A stretch of 59,461 nucleotides of DNA from JBCCQH01 sp039024435 (GTDB taxonomy: Bacteria > Bacteroidota > Bacteroidia > J057 > JADKCL01), in contig JBCCQH010000035.1 in NCBI GenBank assembly GCA_039024435.1, positions 1 to 59,461 of the forward strand, written 5' to 3'. Of the stretch, positions 10,601 to 17,135 are shown one piece after another. The translations under genes were made by a program, and so were the position numbers. The first letter of the stretch is position 1; each line of letters opens with the position of its first letter. The notes beneath the pieces are model-generated. The model worked only from the letters and a program-made list of their open reading frames with translations, did no database searches and was not told the DNA's origin.

Positions 10601-10735
10601 TTCACGGTGCGCAATTCCGGACGCATAAAGCGATTCGGCCGGCGCATCAGGCTGGGAAAATACTGGAGCGTAGACAAAGCACAGGGTCGCAAAAAGGAAC
10701 GGGAAGCAGCGAAGGCTTCCGAGCAGAAAATTCAT
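7658..10735 (-). CDS. TPR-CHAT protein, periplasmic, C-terminally anchored
   Basis: The protein has 1025 residues. A signal peptide (FPFLFATLCFVYAPVFSQ) is followed by about ten tetratricopeptide repeats (about 35-420, e.g. GDRNAAIEYFQKAIDLY). After a helical linker comes a C-terminal CHAT domain (about 690-985). CHAT domains are caspase-like, and both expected catalytic residues are present: His841 in HFATHG and Cys888 in LSACNTGTGE. A final helix (WLLVLVALGGGAFAV) and basic tail would anchor it with the domains outside the cytoplasm. A consensus promoter lies at 10805-10835. The protease activity is inferred from the dyad, and no substrate is visible nearby. Confidence 0.9.
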   Translation of the reverse strand: MNFLLGSLRCFPFLFATLCFVYAPVFSQPDAPAESLYASGIAHREAFAWEAALKDLRAAGEVFAQSDDVAGILKTAIARGEVYYELKRSQEGLADLEAILDQALTRQPQAVSTGRLMLRIGILHWDDYNDEEAMRWYRNAEPILERSLANDHLEFALLNHFYGEVYNSLGDRNAAIEYFQKAIDLYQLQPTDQRRRIARVYMILAQCYIFSHQSEQALLYGKQSVVLYEEVFGQIHPEVATAYRALGHIYTILEDNAPALKYHKKSLEIVTQYHGDDHHLVARGYNSMGNVYENLRDSVRAEAYYYQAEEIARGTGEKEYELLGAIYHNLGIHYFNFKNYARAREYWQRAIPLYERAYSAMHYAITEKILWIGETHHREGRYDEALEWYHKVMGRIDPNWEDKGVYDLPPLDAPRDRDILFAAIGEKAGTMLARYRYRGQDQRDLEFAARSYSASMDMLDSLRQGTVGDASRMDWNDFAIRFTEGGISTAAELHAVTGETKWWFKAFSYMERSRSSVLMSAINSVRAAKWAGVPDSLLQQENDLRQSLGELDMEIYEMQHNGEEVDQTGLMDRKAESFAMNLAYQSVVKEIEERFPQYYELKYDLSVVDPAQVQAYLPDAETALVEYFLGDSALYIFAITQEDYRLVQLPSDTLEREIERFMEHFGPEAIFRRSVRNTYPVQAHRLYERLLAPLAGFIPASGKLILIPDGRLARIPFEALLTRPPKGDEVGDFARFPYLLHPYSISYANSATLLLSRQVRRSRRGGMKTLAFAPAFGTESSGNDLAYRELRAGLSELEHAPQEVQKISRFVQTDVYTGAEATETLFKTDGANYNILHFATHGMVEDQNSLYSRIAFSPPVDSLDDGMLHTYELFSMKLNADLAVLSACNTGTGELVRGEGIMSLARGFMYAGCPSIVMSLWSVNDEASSRIMGEFYRHLARGEEKDESLRAAKLSYLKTTDGRDAHPYFWAAHVMIGDRSRMGGQGPGPRWLLVLVALGGGAFAVGRIRSRQRNAERVSPNRQDR

Positions 10736-10804
10736 GGATCGGTTCTAAAGTTGGTCGTTCGGGGTTGCGTGCAAAAGTTGATTGAGCAGGATTTACCTGC
10801 GGCA

Positions 10805-10835
10805 CAAAGATAGGCAAAAGGAGAACCGGTACAAA
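10805..10835 (-). promoter_or_regulatory. Bacteroidota sigma-A-type promoter of the CHAT gene
   Basis: On the minus strand TTTG (10832-10835) is followed by exactly 19 bases and then TATCTTTG (10805-10812). This is a perfect match to the Bacteroidota -33/-7 consensus TTTG-N19-TAnnTTTG. Transcription would start about 60 bases before the ATG at 10735. Confidence 0.8.
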
Positions 10836-10984
10836 AAATGAGGGTACGACAATATTGCCCTCGGGAATTAATCGGCAGAAAGGCCCTCATGGCGCTACCG
10901 TAATCAAACATTCGCCATACAGAAGTGGCCTCCCATGCGCACGCGAGGACTTTCCAAGCTTTGCCTGGTTGTGTCGCCCGCACC

Positions 10985-11022
10985 CAAAAATGGTCGGGCC
11001 GCCTTGCGGTGACCCGACCATT
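10985..11022 (-). terminator. Rho-independent terminator of the DUF4397 gene
   Basis: A perfect 10-base stem (AATGGTCGGG / CCCGACCATT) with a 14-base loop is followed on the minus strand by a run of five T. It lies about 30 bases after the stop of the minus-strand gene that ends at 11053. Confidence 0.85.
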
Positions 11023-11052
11023 AACCAATGTGTTACGCTATAGATATTGTGA

Positions 11053-12789
11053 TTAGTGCATCACTTGCACTTTCTTCACAAGGCGCTGAGAGTCGTTGTT
11101 CAATTCTACCATGTAAGTACCGGAGGGCAGTTCGCTCACGTTCAGGTTGATGTCCTGCTCGCCGATCCCTTGGGTGCCCACGTTTTGCGTCATCAGAACG
11201 CGGCCCGTAAGGTCGCGTACGGTAACGTTCATCTCACCCGGCTTCTCTACATTGTAGCGAAGGGTAACGTTGTTGGTGGCCGGGTTCGGGAAGAGACCAA
11301 ACTCACCATTTTCAACCGGCTCGGTAGCGGAGACCAGGACCGGGAGGGGCTGCACCATACCGCTTTGGGTGACGGCGATCAGACCAAAGCCCTGACCACC
11401 GCTGTTCATCGAAGGATCCAGGAAACCGGAAGCCAGTACCGTGATGGCCGAATCTTGCAGACCGAGGGTCATCAAGGGAGCGCTGAAGGTAGCGGCGGTT
11501 GCCATCGCAGCCGAGTCAATTACCGCCAGACCGTAGTCCATCGTGCCCAATTCCAAGTAGCCTCGGAATTCGCTATACTCCAGACCCGTGATCAGGTTAC
11601 CGGCCGGAACCAGCGTTTCGTCGATGTTCACAATCGGAGCATCCGTGGAACCGTGGAAGACCAGGACGTCGGTGTTACCGCTCATCGTGGCAGCCTCACG
11701 GGCACCCGCATAGACCCAAATATTGAAGGGCTCAAGCGGGCTGTATCCGGTCGTGCTAACGATACCGTTGGCCACCAGGATATATTTTTCACCTCCAGTC
11801 AGCGTGTAAGTGTACTTAGCCAATGCATTGACCGTATCGGTCGAATTCGAAGGCTGAACGCTCACATCGAATGCCACACCTGCCGGTGCGTCAATGAAAG
11901 GGGAAGCTTCTTGGAAGTTCAAGTCGTCGAGCAGTAGGACATCGTTCAGCCAGATGTCAACCGTAGCGGCGGCGGCGTCGGCCGAGTTGTGGATCACCTG
12001 GACGCGAGCCGTGGTCGTGGCTTCGGTCGGGAGCGGCGTCAAAACTCCACCGGTATCGGTGGCAACATACAGACCGAAACCCGGGCCGTTGCTGTTTTGC
12101 GAAGGATCAAGGAAACCAGAAGCCAATACGACGATCGACTCACCGGCCATATTCAGAGTCTGGAGCGGAGCACCGTACTGCTGAACCGTAGTGTTGTTGG
12201 CATCTGCGCGAACCTGGATCGAATAGTTAGCATTCGGAAGCTCAAGGTAGCCCTCGAAGTCGCGGTAAGAGATTCCATCCGCGAGAGTTCCTGCGGTCAC
12301 TTCAACGATGTCGACTGCCGGAGCGTCGGTAGCGCCGTGGTAGATCAGAACGTCCGTGTTGCCGGAGTTCGTTGCCGACTCGCGTCCCATCGGAAAAACA
12401 TCCAACTCAAACGGCTGAGCTGGGTTGTACCCCATCCCACTTACCGTACCGTTTGCGATGATGACGTAAGTCTCACTCGGGGTCAAATTGAAGGTAAAGC
12501 TTTTCAGCGTGTCGGTGGCATAACTGGTCGAATTACCGGGGGCAACTCCGAGGGTGAAGGCCATACCAGCGGGAACATTCGTCCACCCAGTAGCAGTGCG
12601 GAATTCAAAGTTATCCAACAAAATTACTGGTGGATTGATGCCATCATCCAACCAAATGTCAACCGTAGCGGCGCCGAGGTCGGCAGCATTGTGGATTACC
12701 TGAACGCGCGCAGGGGATGGTTGTGCGTTCAAGCTTAAAGCAGTAAAGGCAAAGCAAGCCAAGGCAAAAAGTAAACTTTTTACTCTCAT
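11053..12789 (-). CDS. Secreted DUF4397-repeat protein with T9SS sorting domain
   Basis: The protein has 578 residues. It has a signal peptide (SLLFALACFAFTALSLNAQ), then two tandem units of about 225-240 residues, each opening with ARVQVIHN.AD.GAATVDIWL and holding an inner copy DVL.(Y/F)HG.TDAP. This gives four DUF4397-type domains. The last 75 residues (FGLFPNPATNNVTLRYN, then VRDLTGRVL, then ELPSGTYMVEL and KKVQVMH) form a type A C-terminal sorting domain for the type IX secretion system. The mature protein should be exported to the surface or released. Its function is unknown, and adhesion or surface coating is plausible. A clear terminator follows. Confidence 0.9.
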   Translation of the reverse strand: MRVKSLLFALACFAFTALSLNAQPSPARVQVIHNAADLGAATVDIWLDDGINPPVILLDNFEFRTATGWTNVPAGMAFTLGVAPGNSTSYATDTLKSFTFNLTPSETYVIIANGTVSGMGYNPAQPFELDVFPMGRESATNSGNTDVLIYHGATDAPAVDIVEVTAGTLADGISYRDFEGYLELPNANYSIQVRADANNTTVQQYGAPLQTLNMAGESIVVLASGFLDPSQNSNGPGFGLYVATDTGGVLTPLPTEATTTARVQVIHNSADAAAATVDIWLNDVLLLDDLNFQEASPFIDAPAGVAFDVSVQPSNSTDTVNALAKYTYTLTGGEKYILVANGIVSTTGYSPLEPFNIWVYAGAREAATMSGNTDVLVFHGSTDAPIVNIDETLVPAGNLITGLEYSEFRGYLELGTMDYGLAVIDSAAMATAATFSAPLMTLGLQDSAITVLASGFLDPSMNSGGQGFGLIAVTQSGMVQPLPVLVSATEPVENGEFGLFPNPATNNVTLRYNVEKPGEMNVTVRDLTGRVLMTQNVGTQGIGEQDINLNVSELPSGTYMVELNNDSQRLVKKVQVMH

Positions 12790-13169
12790 AGCGTCGTGAA
12801 TTAAAGTTTTTGTACGTTGTTATTATCTATCGTACACACATGACAGATGTTGATACATATTTGTTCATACAAAGAGTTTAAAAAGTTCAACAAAATCGAC
12901 AATTCACTGATTGACAGTGGCTTTAAATTTTATTGGGATGGGGAAATTGTCTTCTCTGCGCCACCCACAGCCGCCTAAGTGCACATATTGGCCCGGTAAT
13001 TTTTTGAGGGTTCAACAAAATTGCGGTTTTGCCTTACCGCAATGACGGCTCAACCGGCAAATGCATCCACGAACGGGTCATCGGTATTCCGAAAACCAGG
13101 CAACTTATTGCCGATTTTGATATCAGATTAAAAAATTGTTGGTTAGTTTCGAATTAAATTGTTTCCTGG
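12790..13169. other. Divergent intergenic region
   Basis: These 380 bases separate the start of the DUF4397 gene (minus) from the phosphatase gene (plus). The sequence is A+T-rich next to the left gene. I find no perfect TAnnTTTG box; the closest for the right gene is TAGTTTCG just before 13155. No ORF, RNA gene or repeat is supported. Confidence 0.5.
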
Positions 13170-15314
13170 TTGGCTCGGAAGCCGCCCTATTTCGCTCACT
13201 TGCGCCTAATTAGCAAATACAGCCTTCTCGTCCTGCTGGGCATATCGACCTGGATTCCCATCCTGGTGATCAATTACTATTATTGGTTGTTCAAGGACCT
13301 CAATTACAGTGTCGTCATTTTCCCGTGGTACCTTTCCCCTTTGTTGCGCTCGGTGTACTTCGCCATCTTCTTCGTGGGCAACTATTTTATCGTGGGTCAG
13401 GTCGTGCGCCGCATCGAAAAGTGGGATGTGATCGACTTACTTTGGAAGCTCTTGGTCATCGGTATATCCGGGATCAGCCTCATTTTCCTGTTCAATATCA
13501 TCGAGGAATACTACGAAGGCAACCCCCTCCACGCCCCCATCCAAGCACTGAGTGCCTCGGTGAATTTGTACGCCGTGCTGGTTTTCGCGCTGTCGACCCT
13601 TTTCATTTACCGCAAGCTCATCCTGTACCAAAAAAACAAGCGCAAAGTCATCTCCTGGTACGTCCTTCAGGCGGTCTTGCTCCTCGGGCTGGCCCGGCTC
13701 TTTATCCTCCCCGAAACCGAAATGGCGATCAACGGCACCTCCGGCAACGTCGACTTCGCCAACATTTATATCAGCGTTCTGCTACCCCTGTTCTTTGGGA
13801 TTTCGCTTTTCCTTTCGGCAAATGTCAACTGGTCCGCCTACCTCAACTTCAACCAGAAGCTGAAAAGCCTCTTCCTCATTCTGATCATTGTGCTGCTGTT
13901 TGTGGCCTTTCTCGTAAAGTTCCCCTTCGACGCCCTCCCCAATGCCGAAGACATCTTTACTCTAATGCGGGAACGCTACGTGATCCTGGGACTGTTCTTC
14001 CTCTTTCCCGTGATCTACACCCTCTTCTCCGGGCTGGTGCTCATTTTTAATCTGCCCACCTCCTCGGTTTTTGAGCAGCGCAGTTCTGAGCTGGCCACCA
14101 TTCAGCGCATCAACCAGTCCATCCAGGCCAATCTCGATTCGGAAGAAATCCTCCGTACCCTGCTCGATGCCTCTCTCCTCACTTCCAATGCGACCGGAGG
14201 CTGGATCGAAGTCATCGATGAACAAGACGGCGGACGCGCCATCGGCATTCCGTATCTCAAGAACATCACCGAGGAAGAAATCACCCGGCTGCGCGACCGC
14301 GACGACCTCACCCAGGAAGTGATCGCCCGGGGCAAACACATCCACATCCGCAATCTCCGCAAGCAGAAAAACTTCCGCTACGCCAAAACCCGCATCCGCA
14401 GCCTCCTCGCCCTGCCGATCATGACCTCAAAGAAGCCTATCGGAGTCATCTACCTCATCAATGAGCTTTCCGGCTCGTTTGAAGAGGAGACCATCATCTC
14501 GCTTGTCTCCATGACCGAGCAATCCGGCATCTCCATCGAAAATGCTGAATTGGTCGCCCAGTCCATCGACCTCGAGATCTACCGCGAACAACTGCGCGTC
14601 GCCAAGACCTTCCAGAAACAGATTTTGCCCCAGGAACTGCCCGGCACCGAGCGGATCGAATTTTTCACCCTCAGCCAGGAAGTGGACGAAATCGGGGGGG
14701 ACTTCTACGATGTCGTTCTCCAGGACAATACCTACAAAATCGCCATCGGGGACGTGAGCGGAAAAGGTACCACCGCCGCTTTTTACATGGCGGAGACCAA
14801 AGGTATTTTTCAGGCCCTGACCCAACTCGACATGGGGGTACGGGATTTCGTCATCACCGCCAACCGAGCACTTTCCAGTTGCCTCGACGCGAAATCGTTC
14901 ATGACCCTGACCTACGTCCACGTGGACATGGACCGGCAAGAAATCGAACTGATGCGGGCCGGCCACTGTCAGACCTTATATTATTGCAACTCTACCGACA
15001 CCCTTAAGGTCATGGAAGAAGGCGTCCCCGGACTCGCCATTGTCCGCAGCAACCGCTTCGAAAAGATGGTCGGCGAACCCGAACGCATGCGCTTTTCCAG
15101 CGGTGACCTCATGGTCCTTTTTACCGATGGCATCATCGAAGCCAAAAACATCAAACGGGAAGAATTCAGTTTCGAACGGCTCCAGGAAATCGTGTACCGA
15201 CTGCGCAAGACCGACAGCCGACTCATCGCCGAAACCCTGGTCAACCAGGTCAAGGCCTTTACCGGCGGAAGGATCGAAGACGATTACAGTATCCTGGTAG
15301 TCAAATTTTTATAA
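13170..15314 (+). CDS. Membrane GAF-SpoIIE serine phosphatase (RsbU-like)
   Basis: The protein has 714 residues. Residues 1-290 form seven or eight membrane helices. Residues ~305-465 resemble a GAF sensor domain. Residues ~480-714 form a PP2C/SpoIIE phosphatase with the metal-binding motifs EIGGDFYDV, GDVSGKG, FTDGIIEAKN and DDYSILVV. The start is a TTG at 13170, because the frame is closed by a stop at 13155 and no ATG occurs before the first helix. It is followed 37 bases later by a STAS gene and an anti-sigma kinase gene, so it should dephosphorylate that STAS protein in a partner-switching pathway that senses a membrane or small-molecule signal. Confidence 0.92.
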   Translation: MARKPPYFAHLRLISKYSLLVLLGISTWIPILVINYYYWLFKDLNYSVVIFPWYLSPLLRSVYFAIFFVGNYFIVGQVVRRIEKWDVIDLLWKLLVIGISGISLIFLFNIIEEYYEGNPLHAPIQALSASVNLYAVLVFALSTLFIYRKLILYQKNKRKVISWYVLQAVLLLGLARLFILPETEMAINGTSGNVDFANIYISVLLPLFFGISLFLSANVNWSAYLNFNQKLKSLFLILIIVLLFVAFLVKFPFDALPNAEDIFTLMRERYVILGLFFLFPVIYTLFSGLVLIFNLPTSSVFEQRSSELATIQRINQSIQANLDSEEILRTLLDASLLTSNATGGWIEVIDEQDGGRAIGIPYLKNITEEEITRLRDRDDLTQEVIARGKHIHIRNLRKQKNFRYAKTRIRSLLALPIMTSKKPIGVIYLINELSGSFEEETIISLVSMTEQSGISIENAELVAQSIDLEIYREQLRVAKTFQKQILPQELPGTERIEFFTLSQEVDEIGGDFYDVVLQDNTYKIAIGDVSGKGTTAAFYMAETKGIFQALTQLDMGVRDFVITANRALSSCLDAKSFMTLTYVHVDMDRQEIELMRAGHCQTLYYCNSTDTLKVMEEGVPGLAIVRSNRFEKMVGEPERMRFSSGDLMVLFTDGIIEAKNIKREEFSFERLQEIVYRLRKTDSRLIAETLVNQVKAFTGGRIEDDYSILVVKFL

Positions 15315-15351
15315 ATAGAACAATTTTGAACCTCAATCGTACAACTCAAAG

Positions 15352-15693
15352 ATGCAGATAAGGGAAACCCGGCACGATACCTACTCCACGCTTGCCCCAG
15401 TAGGAGATCTTGACGCCAACTCTTCCATGCAAATGGATGACGCGATCCAGCAACAGATCGATAGCGAAACGTACAACCTTCACATCGACTGTGCCGAACT
15501 GGAGTATATCTCAAGCGCAGGATTGGGCGTTTTTATTTCCTTCATGGAAGAACTGGAAAACGCAGGTGGAAAATTTGTGTTTTCAAACATGGCCGACAAC
15601 ATCTTACAGGTTTTCAAACTGCTCGGACTAGAAAGCTTGGTCACGGTTGTGAATGACCGAGCCGAAGTAGAGAAGGAGTATTTGCATGAATAG
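15352..15693 (+). CDS. STAS-domain anti-sigma factor antagonist
   Basis: The protein has 113 residues, a complete SpoIIAA/RsbV-like STAS domain. The conserved phosphorylation loop is visible at 51-60 (EYISSAGLGV), with Ser54/Ser55 the candidate phosphorylated residues. It lies between the SpoIIE phosphatase gene and the kinase gene and overlaps the latter by 8 bases. Unphosphorylated, it should bind the downstream kinase and release whatever that kinase holds. The partner sigma factor or other target is not encoded alongside, which is common in this phylum. Confidence 0.93.
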   Translation: MQIRETRHDTYSTLAPVGDLDANSSMQMDDAIQQQIDSETYNLHIDCAELEYISSAGLGVFISFMEELENAGGKFVFSNMADNILQVFKLLGLESLVTVVNDRAEVEKEYLHE

Positions 15694-16096
15694 AGCTCAA
15701 TACACTGCATTCTGCTCAAAGAAGAGCTTGCCCAAAATTCGGGCCTTTGTGGAGAGCGAACTCAGATCGCTCAGCGTACAGGACACCATGACCCACCAAC
15801 TGGTCCTGGCGGTGGATGAAGCGTGCGCCAATAGCATCATTCACCACCACGCTTGCGATGAAAATTCCAGCATTCTGCTTTCCATCTCCCGCCACGACGA
15901 CGAGTTGCGCATCGAACTCACCGACCAAGGTGCGCCCTTTCCCATCAACGAATACCGGCCTTCCGACATCCGCGACATCATCAAGAAGCGCAACAAAGGC
16001 GGCCTGGGAATCTTCCTCATCACCAAAATCATGGACAAAGTGGAAGTCATCCCCGGCGAAGGCATGTTTACCTACCGTTTCACCAAATTTCTTTGA
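15686..16096 (+). CDS. RsbW-like anti-sigma factor / serine kinase
   Basis: The protein has 136 residues with a GHKL-type ATPase fold. The N-box is seen in AVDEACANSIIHHH (about 35-48), and the glycine-rich ATP lid in GGLGIFLITKIMDKVEV near the C-terminus. The ATG lies inside the STAS gene (8-base overlap), so translation is coupled. In the family, this kinase phosphorylates the STAS antagonist and binds a sigma factor or another effector. The stop is 20 bases from the stop of the convergent dehydrogenase gene. Confidence 0.92.
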   Translation: MNRAQYTAFCSKKSLPKIRAFVESELRSLSVQDTMTHQLVLAVDEACANSIIHHHACDENSSILLSISRHDDELRIELTDQGAPFPINEYRPSDIRDIIKKRNKGGLGIFLITKIMDKVEVIPGEGMFTYRFTKFL

Positions 16097-16116
16097 TCCC
16101 GCCTATCGACTGATCC

Positions 16117-16977
16117 CTACTCTCCCCGCTCCCGAAATTTCCGCATCACCTTTTCCTTTTGGGCATTCGCGCGATTGGCGACAAACCGTTGGTAACCCAG
16201 CGGCAGCAAGCGAATGAAAATGTCCATCAACTTTGCATCGTACCCGATCAGCACCCGTCCGCGGTTGCGCCGCACTCCCCGCACGATTTTGCGCGCCGCT
16301 TTCTCCGGTGGCATCCGCAAAAATCGATCAAAATTGGCGATGTCCGCCGCGTAGACCTGCTGGTCCATTTCCGTTACCCGCCGTGCATCCCGCGCGATCC
16401 GCGTGGCGATGCCTCCTGGGTGGACCGACACCACCTTGACCTGGGGATGCGCGTAGCGCAATTCCATCCGCAGCGACTCATTGAAACCCCGGATGGCAAA
16501 CTTAGTCGTGCAGTACCCCGCCTGCTCCGGAACGCCCATCAGCCCAAACAAGCTCGAAATATTCACCACCGCTGCTTCCGGACGCGTGATCAAATGGGGC
16601 AGAAACGCCTTCGTGCCGTAAATCATGCCCCACAGATTGATGCCTACGATCCATTCCAATGCTTCCATCGGAACGTCAAGTACACTGGCCCGCCCCAACG
16701 CCACTCCGGCATTGTTCACGATGCCGTCTACCGCACCGAAATGCGCCAGGCTGGCCCGGGCAAATGCTTCCACTTGAGCGCGATCTGCCGTGTCTACCCG
16801 CTGGGTCAGCACCACGGCGCCCGCATTGCGCACCAATTCGGCGGTTTCCGCCAAGCGCTCCGCATTGATATCACAAAGGGCCAGGCCCTGGCACTGCCCC
16901 GCCAATTCCACCGCCAGTGCCCGCCCGATCCCCGAAGCCGCCCCTGTAACCGCAATTGTTTTGCCCTGTAACTTCAT
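16117..16977 (-). CDS. Short-chain dehydrogenase/reductase
   Basis: The protein has 286 residues, a classical SDR. The cofactor motif is TGAASGIG (about 11-18), the structural NNAG motif is near 90, and the catalytic Tyr-Lys pair is in YCTTK near 160 with the preceding Ser in NISSLFG. An Asp after the second beta strand (LCDIN) hints at NAD preference, though this is only inference. The C-terminal extension is basic. The HrpB gene lies 158 bases upstream on the same strand. The substrate is not evident. Confidence 0.9.
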   Translation of the reverse strand: MKLQGKTIAVTGAASGIGRALAVELAGQCQGLALCDINAERLAETAELVRNAGAVVLTQRVDTADRAQVEAFARASLAHFGAVDGIVNNAGVALGRASVLDVPMEALEWIVGINLWGMIYGTKAFLPHLITRPEAAVVNISSLFGLMGVPEQAGYCTTKFAIRGFNESLRMELRYAHPQVKVVSVHPGGIATRIARDARRVTEMDQQVYAADIANFDRFLRMPPEKAARKIVRGVRRNRGRVLIGYDAKLMDIFIRLLPLGYQRFVANRANAQKEKVMRKFRERGE

Positions 16978-17135
16978 CCTTCAATTTCGGATTATTCCGA
17001 CAAGTCCGAAAAAAATGAGTGGGGAAAAGTACCTTTCCCGCGATAGGATTGCTCTGACTTTGCTCCGCCAGCCCGCAGCAATCCCCGGTGCTAACGGTAG
17101 AATTCTGATTGAGGCCCTTGATCTACCCCCACAAC

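Larger units (their letters stand above)
10736..11052. other. Intergenic region: promoter of the CHAT gene and terminator of the DUF4397 gene
   Basis: Both flanking genes are on the minus strand. The stretch holds a consensus promoter (10805-10835) for the CHAT gene and a strong hairpin with U-tract (10985-11022) that ends the upstream transcript. I see no coding content. Confidence 0.6.
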
